This document shows, in pieces, positions 15,626 through 25,739 of a DNA stretch of 39,876 nucleotides. This DNA comes from an uncultured Eubacteriales bacterium (lineage in GTDB: Bacteria > Bacillota > Clostridia > Peptostreptococcales > Anaerovoracaceae). The position numbers and the translations under genes were made by a program. The DNA lies in the NCBI GenBank assembly GCA_902779185.1, contig CACZAM010000015.1:1-39876 (forward strand), read 5' to 3'. Position 1 is the first letter of the stretch. Every line of letters begins with the position of its first letter. The notes beneath the pieces were generated by a model. The model made no database searches and was not told the origin of the DNA. It saw nothing but the letters and a program-made list of their open reading frames with translations.

Positions 15626-16822
15626 CTGCATGTATTTTCTCAGGTTTTCTTTTGTGTATATCAGCACCTTGTCGCCTTCCATCAAAACAAGGTCGCCATC
15701 CGGTTTTATCGTTTTGCCGTCTCTTTCAACCAGCACGATGAATGTCTGGCGCGATATATCAAGATCTCTGATCTTCTGGTTGTTCCACGGGTGGTTTCTT
15801 CCGAGAACGACTTCCTTTACATCCTCAAGCATGCCCTCCGTAGCAGATTCCGCGCAGATTATAAGCTTGTCACCCAGCAATATCTCTATATCACCCCTTG
15901 GCACCAGCGTTTCGCCGTCTCTGATGACCAGAGCTATTATCGAGCCGCTCGGCATGGCTACTTCACTTATGGTCTTACCTATCCACGCATCTCCCGGATC
16001 AATGGATGCCTTAATGAAACGGACGTCTTTCTCCTGCTCTATATCCGCAAGCCGTGTTGCCAGCTGATACTCTTCAACGAATCCTGCGGAAATGATACCC
16101 GTAGGAATGGCAACAAGACCTACTCCGAGGAATGATATTATTATTCCGAGGAACTGCCCTACAGGCGTGATCGGATATATATCGCCATAGCCGACAGTGA
16201 GCAGGGTCGATGTCGCCCACCATATACCTGAAAACGCGTTTCTGAACACGTCAGGCTGCGCTTCGTGTTCGACGCTGTACATGCAAAGGCTTGAAGCCAT
16301 TATGAGCAGCACTACGACAAATACCGATGCCAGAAGCTGAGTCTTCTTTTTTTTCAGTACATTCCCGATAAGAGAAAGAGAGTCTGAATACGCGTTGATC
16401 CTGAACAGTCTGAATATCCTGACCACTCTGAGCATGCGGAACACAGCGGCTCCCGCAGGGAAGAAAGTCGGCAGATAATGCGGTAAAAACGACAGCAGAT
16501 CGATGATGCCGTATCCCGAAGTGACATACTTTGCGATGGCCCTTCCTGTTGAATAGCCTTTGTACTGCTGCTCAGCAGTTATGATCCTCAGCGCATAGTC
16601 TATCACAAAGAAGAAAACCGTGATCTCATCGACATAGTCAAAGAGAAGTCCGTACTTCGCATCGAGATTGTCAAAGGTCGAAGCAAAGGCGCAGGCAATG
16701 TTTGCTATCAGCGCAAGCGTGCTGACTATGTCGTAGCACTGGTTCAGCCTGCTGTCGGTCACTCCGGTCGAGACCATCGCGAACAATTTCTTTTGTGTAT
16801 TTTCCCAGCTGCTGTCTTTCAT
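15611..16822 (-). CDS. Voltage-gated-type potassium channel with tandem RCK_C (TrkA-C) domains
   Basis: This 403-residue channel has six membrane segments. An S4-like helix has arginines every third position (R129, R132, R135, R138, R141), and the selectivity filter TVGYGD is at 209-214. The cytoplasmic tail carries two consecutive TrkA-C/RCK_C-like domains (about 265-320 and 335-400) without an obvious RCK_N Rossmann domain. Such domains bind small ligands, cyclic di-AMP in some Firmicute K transporters. The ATG directly follows the cyclophilin stop with AAGGA as the SD, so the two are cotranscribed. A cation channel for K is the likely role; gating ligand unknown. Confidence 0.88.
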   Translation of the reverse strand: MKDSSWENTQKKLFAMVSTGVTDSRLNQCYDIVSTLALIANIACAFASTFDNLDAKYGLLFDYVDEITVFFFVIDYALRIITAEQQYKGYSTGRAIAKYVTSGYGIIDLLSFLPHYLPTFFPAGAAVFRMLRVVRIFRLFRINAYSDSLSLIGNVLKKKKTQLLASVFVVVLLIMASSLCMYSVEHEAQPDVFRNAFSGIWWATSTLLTVGYGDIYPITPVGQFLGIIISFLGVGLVAIPTGIISAGFVEEYQLATRLADIEQEKDVRFIKASIDPGDAWIGKTISEVAMPSGSIIALVIRDGETLVPRGDIEILLGDKLIICAESATEGMLEDVKEVVLGRNHPWNNQKIRDLDISRQTFIVLVERDGKTIKPDGDLVLMEGDKVLIYTKENLRKYMQEPLF

Positions 16823-17302
16823 TTATCCTTCCACACGGATGCTTTTGATCTTCTGCGGGAGAAGCGGCTTATCTCTGAAGTCACGTCTAGCGTTCACTAT
16901 CTTGTCTGCAACCTCCATACCCTCGGTCACTTTGCCGAAAGATGCATACTGTCCGTCGAGATGAGGAGAAGTGCTTGTCATGATGAAGAACTGTGAGCCT
17001 GCAGAGTTCGGATCCATCGCTCTTGCCATCGAGAGAACACCTCTCTCATGCTTGAGATCATTTCTGAATCCGTTTGCCGTGAACTCGCCCTTTATGGTAT
17101 AGCCCGGACCACCCATGCCGTTTCCGTTAGGGCATCCGCCCTGGATCATGAAGCCCGGAATGACTCTGTGGAAAATGAGACCGTCATAGAATTCCTCATT
17201 TGCAAGCTTCTCGAAGTTGGCTACGGTTTCAGGGGCGATATCTTCGTAGAGTTCGCCTTTTATCACTCCGCCGTCTTCCATCTCTATAGTAAATTTTTTC
17301 AT
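16823..17302 (-). CDS. Cyclophilin-type peptidyl-prolyl isomerase
   Basis: A 159-residue cyclophilin that speeds cis-trans isomerisation of X-Pro bonds. Active-site segments are [44 protein letters not shown] and [12 protein letters not shown]. There is no signal peptide, so it is cytoplasmic. GGAGG lies ten bases before the ATG. It is first in a cyclophilin, K channel, Nudix unit; the pairing appears to be positional rather than functional. Confidence 0.94.
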   Translation of the reverse strand: MKKFTIEMEDGGVIKGELYEDIAPETVANFEKLANEEFYDGLIFHRVIPGFMIQGGCPNGNGMGGPGYTIKGEFTANGFRNDLKHERGVLSMARAMDPNSAGSQFFIMTSTSPHLDGQYASFGKVTEGMEVADKIVNARRDFRDKPLLPQKIKSIRVEG

Positions 17303-17431
17303 AATTTGGCTACCTCCGTTTTATTCTCGTATGATTATACATTTTTACAGGTTTACAGTCTATCTTGTTATTTGCAGAAGCCGCACCCGGAGATTATTCC
17401 GGAGAGGAAAATCTCAGGAAAGATGCGGTTT

Positions 17432-20400
17432 CTATTCTACAGATTTAAGGGACTCTGTCATCGATACATCGCGAAGCCTCTTCTGCATCGCTATATTCAC
17501 CAGGAACGCGAACACGAATGTCAGCGCCACAGATATAGGTATGTCATACGGACCATGGCGCGGCTCAAAGTAGATCATACTCAGAACGATATTGTCGATC
17601 ACGAATTTGAGAAGCCAGTCTCCCATCGGGATACCCACAATGGCCGCGACAGCCGTCAGGAAGAGGTTCTCTCGGAACACGTACTGTGACACCTCCAGCT
17701 GATAGAAGCCCAGCACCTTTATGGTGGCTATCTCGCGCAGACGTTCCGTTATGTTTATGTTAGTCAGGTTGTAAAGCACGATAAACGCGAGCAGGGCTGC
17801 CGACAGAATGACTACGTAAACGATGGCATTAAGGCTCTTCATCATCCTGCCCACATTTTCTCTGACGTCAATGTTGGTCTGAACAGCCGCGGTATACTCA
17901 TATCCGGCAGCATCGGCTGAAACCTTTCTTATTGTCTCTTCTTCAGCTCCTTCTCCAAGATCGATGTACGCCGCTTTTATATCCGGATCCTTGCCGAAGC
18001 CTTCCCTGTAGGTCTCAGGCGTCATATAAAGGCTGTCATAGACGTAGTTATCTGCAACACCGACAATCTTCACCTGCATTTCGCGGTAGTCATCGCGAAG
18101 AGTGACTTCGTCCCCCACATCGAGTCCGTAATCATGATTAGTTTTCCTGACTATCACTATCTCTCCCGGTCCCGGATAATCTATGTGCTGATCGCCCGCA
18201 TGCAGGTTTACGAAATCATCGAATCCTTCAGCATCAGTGGCAACACAGGTTATATCTGTAGTTTTATCACCCATCACCACAGTCACCTCTCCGCGATGCA
18301 GGAATCTGACATTCTCACCGGAGATCTCCGTATCGGAACTGATCTCATTCACAAAATCCTTCTGTCTGTTCGCTGTCATGTTTTTACTGAACATAACAGT
18401 TATGTCATATAAAGAAATCTCATCAAACTGGTAATCCGCGACTTTGGATATGGTAGCCCTTATGCCTATGCCCGCAATCAGAAGCGCCGTGCATCCGCTC
18501 ACTCCAATGACCATCATCAGGAATCTCTTCTTGTCCCTGAATATGTTCCGGATGGAAACTTTATACAGGAAGCTTATGCGGTTCCAGAGAGGCCTGATCC
18601 TCTCCAGCAGAATGCGTCTTCCTGCAGGCGGAGTCTTCGGTCTGATAAGCTCTGCCGGAGGCACCTTGAAATCAGCTGCGATCGATACCCATGTTGCTCC
18701 CATGGAGCAGAGAAGCGCTACAGCAAGCACCATAAGCCCAAGCTTATAGTTGATTATATAATCGACAGTATCACTGAAATCATACATCATCGTGTAAGCA
18801 TGCCAGATTACGGTCGGGAACACCTTGCATCCGACAAAGAACCCGAGGATCGCCCCCAGGAACGCCGCGCTGCCCGAATAGAACATATACTTTCCCACTA
18901 TCTGGCTGTTGCTGTATCCCAGCGCTTTAAGTATTCCTATTTGCGTACGCTGTTCGTCCACCATTCTGGTCATGGTGGTCATGCATACGAGAGCCGCGAT
19001 CAGGAAGAAGAACAGCGGGAATATCTTGGAAATATTGCTGACTATGCTGGAGTTGCTGTCGAATGAGGCATAGCCCATGTTCTCTTTGCGCGAAAGCGCG
19101 TAGGCGTTACCGATGTCCATGGTATCGATCTTTTCCTGTGCCTCGTCGAGCTTGTCCTTTGCATCGTCAAGCTCCCTCTTTGCCTTTTCGAATTCGCTGT
19201 CTGCCTTCTCCTCCTCGCGCCTGAGTTTCTTTTTATTTGCCTTAAGTTCTTTCTCCTTTTTATTGAGCTCGGCCAGTCCGGAGTCAGCTTGTTCTATTCC
19301 TTTTTCAGCTTTAGCTATGCCTTCCTCAAGCTGTGCTTTTCCCTCTTTAACTTCCTTAGTCTTCGCGTCAATGTCTGCTACTTGTGCATTTACCTCGTCG
19401 ATTTGGGCATCTATCCCGGCAATCTGCTGATTTACTTCTTCCAGCTGCCCGTTAAGTTCAGAGATCTGCGCATTATACTGATCTGCATTATCCGGATCAG
19501 CCTGAGCAGCCTGCTCAAGCTTACTTATATTTGCCTCGAGATCGGCCTTTCCCTGCTCAGCCTGTGCCTTTCCGCTGCTTAACTGGGCAAGTCCTTCTTC
19601 AGCCTGCTTTCGGCCGCTGTTCAGCGCTTCTAATGCGCCGTCTGCCTCTTTGAGCTTTGCCTTAAGATCATCGACAGCGGTTTCTGCTTCATTTTTTCCC
19701 TTCTTTGCTTTTTTGCGGTTTGAGCTGATCAGTCTCTCACCTTTTTTTATCTGATCCTCCGCTTTGTCCAGTTTCCTTTCGGCATCAGCCTTTTCTTTTT
19801 CGTATTTTGCGAGGTTGTCTTCATATTCCTGCTTCTTTTCGTCAAGCTTCTCCTGAGCTTCCTTCCTTTCGCTCTCGCGGCGTCCGTCTCTTACCGCCTC
19901 TGCCAAAGATTTCATGTTGTCTTCCTGCGCCTTGAGCTTGTCCTCATGTTCATCGGTCAGAGAGAACTCATCACCGGTAAGCGTCACATAAAGGTTGGTG
20001 TAATAATCTACATCAAAAGCATCCTTTTCTATGAAAAAGAAGGTATCGAGACTGCCATTGCCTATGTCCGTTGATCCACGCTGATAATCAAGATATATCG
20101 GCGTATTGACAAGACCGACTATCTCGAAGTCCTTTTCATTGAACTCCTTGAGTTTATCTTTGTCATTCTCATCTGTTATCTCAATGTGGTCGCCTACATG
20201 AAAACCTTCATCAGTTATGCTGTAGGCATCGAGCACACACTCATTCACATTCTGCGGCAGCCTTCCCTCAGTGACATTCAGTGTATTTATGTTTTCAGGT
20301 AATGAAATAGCCTTGAGAGCGCTTGAGTCTCCGCTTCCTGAGCGTGCAATCACATCGATCTGTATTGATCCTTCAGCTGATTTCACACCATTCCACGACT

Positions 20401-20620
20401 CCGCTAAAGCAACGCTGTCATCATCAGCGCCATATGAAGAAAGGATCTGATAATCATAGAAATTCGTTCTCTCAAGGTAACGGCTGGCGGTGCTCACCAT
20501 TGATTCCTTGCAGTCCCTCAACCCACTGAAAAAACCCACTCCAAGAGCCACGATCGCAAAGATCGCAAGATATCTTGCAAGTGAGGTTTTTATCTCTCTG
20601 AAGGTTGACTTTTTAAGCAT
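17432..20620 (-). CDS. Large FtsX-type ABC permease with long extracytoplasmic coiled coil
   Basis: The 1062-residue permease has an N-terminal membrane span (about 12-32), an MacB-like periplasmic-type region (to about 220), then a very long Glu/Lys/Ala-rich coiled coil (about 225-495) with repeated EEGL/QAEQGKADLE-type heptads. Two FtsX domains follow, at about 530-660 and 960-1060, separated by a second extracytoplasmic domain. It pairs with the ATPase upstream (one base gap). MacB/YknZ-like systems couple ATP hydrolysis to mechanical work on lipoproteins, peptides or antibiotics; related Firmicute proteins with coiled-coil arms are mostly uncharacterised. The SD before the ATG is weak, so translation is probably coupled to the ATPase. 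Confidence 0.85.
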   Translation of the reverse strand: MLKKSTFREIKTSLARYLAIFAIVALGVGFFSGLRDCKESMVSTASRYLERTNFYDYQILSSYGADDDSVALAESWNGVKSAEGSIQIDVIARSGSGDSSALKAISLPENINTLNVTEGRLPQNVNECVLDAYSITDEGFHVGDHIEITDENDKDKLKEFNEKDFEIVGLVNTPIYLDYQRGSTDIGNGSLDTFFFIEKDAFDVDYYTNLYVTLTGDEFSLTDEHEDKLKAQEDNMKSLAEAVRDGRRESERKEAQEKLDEKKQEYEDNLAKYEKEKADAERKLDKAEDQIKKGERLISSNRKKAKKGKNEAETAVDDLKAKLKEADGALEALNSGRKQAEEGLAQLSSGKAQAEQGKADLEANISKLEQAAQADPDNADQYNAQISELNGQLEEVNQQIAGIDAQIDEVNAQVADIDAKTKEVKEGKAQLEEGIAKAEKGIEQADSGLAELNKKEKELKANKKKLRREEEKADSEFEKAKRELDDAKDKLDEAQEKIDTMDIGNAYALSRKENMGYASFDSNSSIVSNISKIFPLFFFLIAALVCMTTMTRMVDEQRTQIGILKALGYSNSQIVGKYMFYSGSAAFLGAILGFFVGCKVFPTVIWHAYTMMYDFSDTVDYIINYKLGLMVLAVALLCSMGATWVSIAADFKVPPAELIRPKTPPAGRRILLERIRPLWNRISFLYKVSIRNIFRDKKRFLMMVIGVSGCTALLIAGIGIRATISKVADYQFDEISLYDITVMFSKNMTANRQKDFVNEISSDTEISGENVRFLHRGEVTVVMGDKTTDITCVATDAEGFDDFVNLHAGDQHIDYPGPGEIVIVRKTNHDYGLDVGDEVTLRDDYREMQVKIVGVADNYVYDSLYMTPETYREGFGKDPDIKAAYIDLGEGAEEETIRKVSADAAGYEYTAAVQTNIDVRENVGRMMKSLNAIVYVVILSAALLAFIVLYNLTNINITERLREIATIKVLGFYQLEVSQYVFRENLFLTAVAAIVGIPMGDWLLKFVIDNIVLSMIYFEPRHGPYDIPISVALTFVFAFLVNIAMQKRLRDVSMTESLKSVE

Positions 20621-20621
20621 G

Positions 20622-21335
20622 CTACCACTCTATTTCGGACACAGGTACAGGGTTCTCGTTGATTTTCACGTCCTGCACCCTTCCGCTCCTGACACTTATG
20701 ACACGGTCACCCATAGGAGTGATCGCCTTATTGTGTGTGATGATGATGACTGTGGCGCCTGAATTATGAGCCTGATCCTGCAGCAGCTGCAGTATCTGTT
20801 TGCCTGTGTTGTAGTCAAGAGCGCCGGTAGGCTCATCGCAGAGAAGAAGCTTTGGGTTCTTGGCCAGAGCTCTGGCTATAGCCACCCTCTGCTGCTCTCC
20901 TCCTGAAAGCTGTCCGGGGAAGTTATACATTCTCTCACCAAGTCCTACCGCCTTAAGCGTTTCAGCAGGATCGAGGGGATCCTTGCATATCTGTGTGGCC
21001 AGAGACACGTTTTCGAGCGCAGTAAGGTTCTGCACCAGGTTGTAAAACTGGAACACGAATCCAATGTCATATCTGCGGTATCTGGTCAGCTCCCTCATGC
21101 TGAGGCTGCTGATCTCCCTGCCATCAAGAAGCACCTTGCCGCTCGTAAGGGTATCCATTCCGCCGAGTATGTTCAGCAGTGTAGTCTTGCCGGCTCCGGA
21201 TTCCCCTACCACGATGGCAAGCTCGCCCTTCGCCACGCTGAAAGTGGCATCCGCCAGGGCCTCTATATCTACCTCGCCCACGTGGTATACCTTGCGGACG
21301 TGATCGAACACAACATAATCGTTCTTCTCGTTCAT
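20622..21335 (-). CDS. MacB/LolD-type ABC transporter ATP-binding protein
   Basis: This ATPase of 237 residues has Walker [10 protein letters not shown], the signature LSGGEQQR, Walker [13 protein letters not shown] and the H-loop H of [24 protein letters not shown] is typical of MacB/LolD/SalX-type ATPases. The frame also has an ATG at 21347 that overlaps the DUF445 stop, but ATG 21335 has a GGAG SD and is preferred. It energises the adjacent FtsX permease. Confidence 0.92.
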   Translation of the reverse strand: MNEKNDYVVFDHVRKVYHVGEVDIEALADATFSVAKGELAIVVGESGAGKTTLLNILGGMDTLTSGKVLLDGREISSLSMRELTRYRRYDIGFVFQFYNLVQNLTALENVSLATQICKDPLDPAETLKAVGLGERMYNFPGQLSGGEQQRVAIARALAKNPKLLLCDEPTGALDYNTGKQILQLLQDQAHNSGATVIIITHNKAITPMGDRVISVRSGRVQDVKINENPVPVSEIEW

Positions 21336-21346
21336 TTTAATCTCCA

Positions 21347-22243
21347 TTAGATGAAAATATTGATGCTGCCTATCACCAGTCCGATGAGAGCGCCCAGATT
21401 TACTATCATCCTGAGCTCGGTCTTCATCACTGTCAGCACGCCTTTTTCAAGCTCTTCCACCGACATGGCATTGATCTTGTCCTCAACGACTTTAGCGACA
21501 TCTATCCTGCGCAGTGCGGAGTTTACCGCGTTCACCACGGATTCCCTGTATGCTTCGGTTATTTTTCTTCTTACGAATTCAGGATCATAACCCGCCAGTT
21601 CAAGCACATACAGAGGGGTCCTGTCACCGAGGTCGTGTATCCTCGATGTGGTGATCTCGCTGACCATCTCCGGTCCTCTCGCATCGATGAACTCCTCCAT
21701 CTTATCGCTGACCGCTTTCATCACCCTGTCAATCGTGTTGTCGGACACCACGAATGTGAGAAGTCTTGAATTCAGAACATGATCAAGAAGCATCGCCTTG
21801 CCTTCACGGTGTATGGTTCCCGGAATGTCCATCTTCTTGATGGCATCGGTTATCTTGATCGCCAGAAGTTCCGTAAAGCTTTCTTCAAGCCTGTCATACT
21901 TCTCTGCGCTGCCTGCCATGACAGCTCCCGTCTCCCTTATATTGGTATCGAGTATGCTCATCACTTTGTCGATCAGCGGCTTCTCAACTTCTTCTGTCAG
22001 CAGCCTGCCTGAAATATCCTCACGCGTGAAAAGTTCATCCTGAACGATCTTGCCTGCGGACTTCGCCAGCCTTGCCTTTCCCTTAGGTATCGCGCCCGGA
22101 GTAAGCGGAAGCTGATGGCCGAACAGAAAGACCGGCTTATGCGGGTAAAACAGCATCTTTACCGCTATGAGATTTGTAAAGTATCCTATCACTGCTCCTA
22201 CAAGCGGAGGGAGCAGATATGTCACGACTGTGTCCCAGTTCAT
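21347..22243 (-). CDS. DUF445 family membrane protein
   Basis: This 298-residue protein matches DUF445: an N-terminal membrane segment followed by [18 protein letters not shown] (about 20-37) and [18 protein letters not shown], and a C-terminal span (about 275-296). The long middle is a helical soluble domain. The function of the family is not established. It overlaps the upstream antiporter gene by ATGA and the downstream ATPase ORF by one base, so it is translationally coupled to both. Confidence 0.85.
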   Translation of the reverse strand: MNWDTVVTYLLPPLVGAVIGYFTNLIAVKMLFYPHKPVFLFGHQLPLTPGAIPKGKARLAKSAGKIVQDELFTREDISGRLLTEEVEKPLIDKVMSILDTNIRETGAVMAGSAEKYDRLEESFTELLAIKITDAIKKMDIPGTIHREGKAMLLDHVLNSRLLTFVVSDNTIDRVMKAVSDKMEEFIDARGPEMVSEITTSRIHDLGDRTPLYVLELAGYDPEFVRRKITEAYRESVVNAVNSALRRIDVAKVVEDKINAMSVEELEKGVLTVMKTELRMIVNLGALIGLVIGSINIFI

Positions 22244-24567
22244 TTGTTTTCACCTTTCTCAGGGAATTCATCACCGGCCGCGGAACCTGAGTGCGTACCG
22301 GTATCTCCAATCGAGTGCGCAGCTATGCTGCTCAGGTTCGTTCCCGTACCAATGATCCAAAGTATGTCTCCCTTTTCTATCAGCATGTTTGAATCCGGCA
22401 TCGCCGTAGCGTATCCGTCGCGTTCAAGGCCGAGTATCATGCAGTGATTGCGCGTAGTTATGCGGCTCCTTTTGATCGGTCTGCCCACATAAGGTTCCGT
22501 TCCTCTCACCTGTATGGCCGCACATGACAGCGCATTTCCGCCGGTATAGTCCTCATCGAGAAAATCCTTGAGCGTTCGCATATGGATATCCTGATCTATC
22601 CCTAGTGTCTTGTAAAATGTCTCAAGCGACATTCTGTCTCCGATGACGTGAACGTGATCACCTGCATGCAGAACTGTCCTTGCCGGAGGCATAGGCATTT
22701 TTTTGTCACCATGCCTTACCTTGACCACATAGACTGCGTCTTTTCTGCCCCAGTCGAGCTCCTGTATCGTCTTTCCCTCATAGGTAGCACCGGCAGGCAC
22801 ATCCCAGCTGAAAATGCTGTAGTCTTCATTGAGCCAGTGCTGCCTTTGTCTTGATCCTCCGCGCTCCTCCATCGTCTTCTGATTCAGGTTCGCAAAGAAT
22901 CTCGTCTCGAGCTGCAGGTAATAAGTTGCTATGAAATCCGATCGCGCTATCAGGAAAACGCTTAGCGGAATGAGCAGCACAATAAGTAAATTATTTATGT
23001 TGAAAAGCGTCTCAACAGGTATGAGCGCTATGAGCTCCAGAATTACTATCTTTATGAGTATCATCATGAGGAGCGGCGGTCTGTTTGCCAGCCTGTCCAT
23101 CCACAGCTGTGTGAATGCTACACTGCGGTTGCCCATGAAAGGGACGGCAAATAATGCCAGCACCAGATAGTTCACGATGATGACTACGATCTTGGCAACC
23201 CTGTCCCCTGTGACAGATGCAATCGCAGGATAAACCGCCTGACAGCACACAAGGGTCAGCACCAGCATGATGCTTCCGTAGATTGCGACCTTCATCAGGT
23301 AATCCTTAAGTACGACCTTCCACTCGGAAACATGTTCCTCATCGCTCCGCGCGTCAGAGGTATAATTTCGGATCAGCCTCTTGACCTTCGCCGGTATAGG
23401 CTTTGAAATAACCTTAATTATCTTATCCTGGTTCCTTATCAGGACCGGAGTGATGATGATAGTCAGTATAGATGCGGCAACTATGACCGGATACAGATAG
23501 CTGTCCATGACCCCCAGAGATATGCCCAGGCTCGCTATGATGAACGAGAATTCACCGATTGGCGCGAGTGAGATTCCTCCCCTAAGAGCTGTTCCAGGTT
23601 CCTGTCCGGAGAGGATCATTCCAATCGTTGCAAATATGAGTTTAGCAACCACGGCAAGTATCGCTATCGGAACTATGGAAGTCCAGCGCTCGGCAATTAT
23701 GCCGGGATCTACCATCATTCCTACGGAAAGGAAGAATATGGCTCCGAACATGTCCTTGATTCCGGCAGTCACTCTTTCAACTTTGTGAACGTGCCGGGTC
23801 CCCGCGAAAAGAGATCCCGCAATGAAGGCGCCGAGCTCCATCGAGAAGCCAAGCCAGTGTGCGAGCATTCCCATGAGGAAGCAGAACCCGAGACTGAGGA
23901 GTGTAAGTGTCTCATCACTCATAAGCCCCATCGTTCTGTCAAGGATCGTCGGAAGAAAGAATATTCCGAGGACAAGCCAGAGCACAAGATAGGTGATCAT
24001 CAGGAACATGCGGAGAGCCATGCTGCTTCCGTCTGAAGTCTGGCTCGCGGATATCGTAGTGAGAACCACCATCATGAAAACTGCGATCACATCTTCCATA
24101 ACGAGCGAGCCCATTACAAGGCCGGTATACTTTTCGCCTTCGAGGCCCATCTCGCTGAAACATTTCTGGATCACAACCGTCGAGCTGATCGAGAGCATGG
24201 CTCCGAGGAACACGGCGTTCATGTTGCTCATTCCCGCAAGTATGCCGAATCCATAGCCGACAAGCATTACACCGCCCATTTTGACCGCGGCAGACACTAT
24301 TGCCGTGCTTCCTATCTCGGACAGCTTATGAAAGTCGAACTCAAGCCCTATATGGAACAGTATGATGACTACTCCGATCTCACTCCATGTTTCGACAGAT
24401 GCTGCGCTCTCTATATTCATGAACATCGGAAAGTGCGGACCTATAAGGAATCCCGCGACAATATAACCCAGTATCGTAGGGATCCTGAGTTTTTTGAAAA
24501 CTATCGTGACCACCGCGGCGGTAGTCAACATTATTGCAAGGTCTATTATTAGCTGAGGTACTTCCAC
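22240..24567 (-). CDS. KefB-type cation:proton antiporter with two TrkA-C domains
   Basis: A 775-residue monovalent cation/proton antiporter of the CPA2 (KefB/Na_H_Exchanger) family. The first ~385 residues form the 11-12 helix transporter ([33 protein letters not shown]). A second block of about four helices lies at 420-560. Two TrkA-C/RCK_C domains follow (about 590-665 and 685-755). It starts with GTG preceded by AGGA and is the second gene after the YgjP-like peptidase. K or Na efflux is the likely role; the ligand of the TrkA-C domains is unknown. Confidence 0.88.
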   Translation of the reverse strand: MEVPQLIIDLAIMLTTAAVVTIVFKKLRIPTILGYIVAGFLIGPHFPMFMNIESAASVETWSEIGVVIILFHIGLEFDFHKLSEIGSTAIVSAAVKMGGVMLVGYGFGILAGMSNMNAVFLGAMLSISSTVVIQKCFSEMGLEGEKYTGLVMGSLVMEDVIAVFMMVVLTTISASQTSDGSSMALRMFLMITYLVLWLVLGIFFLPTILDRTMGLMSDETLTLLSLGFCFLMGMLAHWLGFSMELGAFIAGSLFAGTRHVHKVERVTAGIKDMFGAIFFLSVGMMVDPGIIAERWTSIVPIAILAVVAKLIFATIGMILSGQEPGTALRGGISLAPIGEFSFIIASLGISLGVMDSYLYPVIVAASILTIIITPVLIRNQDKIIKVISKPIPAKVKRLIRNYTSDARSDEEHVSEWKVVLKDYLMKVAIYGSIMLVLTLVCCQAVYPAIASVTGDRVAKIVVIIVNYLVLALFAVPFMGNRSVAFTQLWMDRLANRPPLLMMILIKIVILELIALIPVETLFNINNLLIVLLIPLSVFLIARSDFIATYYLQLETRFFANLNQKTMEERGGSRQRQHWLNEDYSIFSWDVPAGATYEGKTIQELDWGRKDAVYVVKVRHGDKKMPMPPARTVLHAGDHVHVIGDRMSLETFYKTLGIDQDIHMRTLKDFLDEDYTGGNALSCAAIQVRGTEPYVGRPIKRSRITTRNHCMILGLERDGYATAMPDSNMLIEKGDILWIIGTGTNLSSIAAHSIGDTGTHSGSAAGDEFPEKGENK

Positions 24568-24598
24568 CTGTTTTTTCCTGTAACCGGGTTATTCCTTT

Positions 24599-25150
24599 TT
24601 ATCCGTAATTGAGTGCTTTGCGTATCTTCTTCCAGCCGGGCATGAATCTGTCCATCAGCGCGTAAAAAGCAGGGCCGTGATTCGGTACCACTGTATGCAC
24701 CAGCTCGTGAAGTATCACGTAGTCAAGTTCCGTATCGCTTCTGTCTGCAAGCATGAGGCTGAGATTGATGTGATGGGTATTGGTGTTGCAGCTTCCCCAG
24801 CGGGTATGCATATCGCGTACCGTCCATCCGCTGCAGCGCAGACCTGTCACTTCTTCGATCACCGGGAGTCTGGCTTCAATGCGTCTTTTCAGGTAAGCTC
24901 TTCTGGCTTCCTTCTCCGCCTTATCCACCGGCGCCGGATGCGCAAACGACCTTGCGCGTACACGGTCAACATTCTTTTCGATCCAGTCCCGGCGGCTCCT
25001 TACGAATCTGATCACTTCACCTTCAGGCACCAGATACGGAGCACTGATGACTATCCTTCCGTCAGGCTCCTTTATCCTCATGTTCATTCTTTTAATGCGC
25101 TTTCTGGTCAGTTCGACCTCAAGCCCGTCTATGTAAATAATTCTGGCCAT
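24599..25150 (-). CDS. YgjP/WrpP-like (DUF45) metallopeptidase
   Basis: A 183-residue putative zinc peptidase of the M48/SprT-like DUF45 group. The motif HELVH (148-152) and a downstream H158 (NHGPAFY) supply ligands, preceded by the family's RWGSCNTN block (118-125). Members are cytosolic and poorly characterised. No SD is seen. An extended -10 (TGATAGAAT, 25167-25159) ends eight bases before the ATG, so the message is probably leaderless. It heads the long minus-strand cluster of antiporter, DUF445 and ABC genes. Confidence 0.86.
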   Translation of the reverse strand: MARIIYIDGLEVELTRKRIKRMNMRIKEPDGRIVISAPYLVPEGEVIRFVRSRRDWIEKNVDRVRARSFAHPAPVDKAEKEARRAYLKRRIEARLPVIEEVTGLRCSGWTVRDMHTRWGSCNTNTHHINLSLMLADRSDTELDYVILHELVHTVVPNHGPAFYALMDRFMPGWKKIRKALNYG

Positions 25151-25158
25151 ACATAGTT

Positions 25159-25167
25159 ATTCTATCA
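25159..25167 (-). promoter_or_regulatory. Extended -10 promoter adjacent to the ATG (leaderless gene)
   Basis: On the minus strand TGATAGAAT (TG-A-TAGAAT) is followed by eight bases and then the ATG at 25150. The expected transcription start falls within a base or so of the start codon. No -35 consensus is obvious. Confidence 0.45.
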
Positions 25168-25242
25168 TAAAACTGCATCAAAGATATCAGTTCCCCATAT
25201 AATGCTATGACTGCCATCAGCGAGCTTTAACAGCCGGCGGAT

Positions 25243-25272
25243 TTGAGATATTATTAGAGCAGGATCGATAAT
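25243..25272 (+). promoter_or_regulatory. Promoter of the ArsC-like gene
   Basis: TTGAGA (25243-25248) and GATAAT (25267-25272) are spaced by 18 bases. A strong SD, AAAAGGAGG, precedes the ATG about 25 bases downstream. Confidence 0.55.
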
Positions 25273-25305
25273 GATCAGCCGGTACAGATCAAAAGGAGGA
25301 TTATG

Positions 25306-25659
25306 ATGCTTGCGGTATGCTATCCGAGGTGCGGCACCTGTAAAAAGGCCGTTAAGTGGCTCGAAGACAACAATATAGAATATACATACAGAGATATTAA
25401 ACTTGATAATCCCAGTGAGGAGGAGCTCAGAAAGTGGCATGCGATGAGCGGGCTTCCTCTGAAAAAGTTCTTCAATACGAGCGGGCTGCTCTATAAGGAA
25501 ATGAAACTTAAGGACAAACTTCCTGAAATGAGTGAGGATGAAATGTTCAGGCTTCTCGCAGGTGACGGACTGCTGGTTAAGCGGCCGATCGCTGTCGCGG
25601 ATGATAAAGTTCTCGTCGGTTTCAGAGAAGCGGAATGGGAAGCCTTTTTCAAACAATAA
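25306..25659 (+). CDS. ArsC/Spx-family thioredoxin-fold protein
   Basis: A 117-residue protein of the ArsC/Spx/YffB family. The thioredoxin-like motif CGTCKKA (about 9-15), KKFFNTSGLLYKEMKL, and a C-terminal DGLLVKRPI segment are typical. Members include glutaredoxin-type arsenate reductases and the transcription regulator Spx. The C-x-x-C pair and small size suggest a reductase rather than Spx, but no arsenic genes are nearby. Two adjacent ATGs occur at 25303 and 25306; the second has better spacing from GGAGG. Confidence 0.86.
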   Translation: MLAVCYPRCGTCKKAVKWLEDNNIEYTYRDIKLDNPSEEELRKWHAMSGLPLKKFFNTSGLLYKEMKLKDKLPEMSEDEMFRLLAGDGLLVKRPIAVADDKVLVGFREAEWEAFFKQ

Positions 25660-25688
25660 GCCCGTACTTCCCTATACAGAAATAAGAA

Positions 25689-25718
25689 AAGACCGCCCTG
25701 CCGGGCGGTCTTCCTGTT
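25689..25718 (+). terminator. Bidirectional terminator
   Basis: AAGACCGCCC (25689-25698) and GGGCGGTCTT (25703-25712) form a 10-bp stem with loop TGCC. T-rich runs follow on both sides, serving the ArsC-like gene and the convergent symporter. Confidence 0.85.
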
Positions 25719-25739
25719 TTAATAATTCTGTCTGAATGA

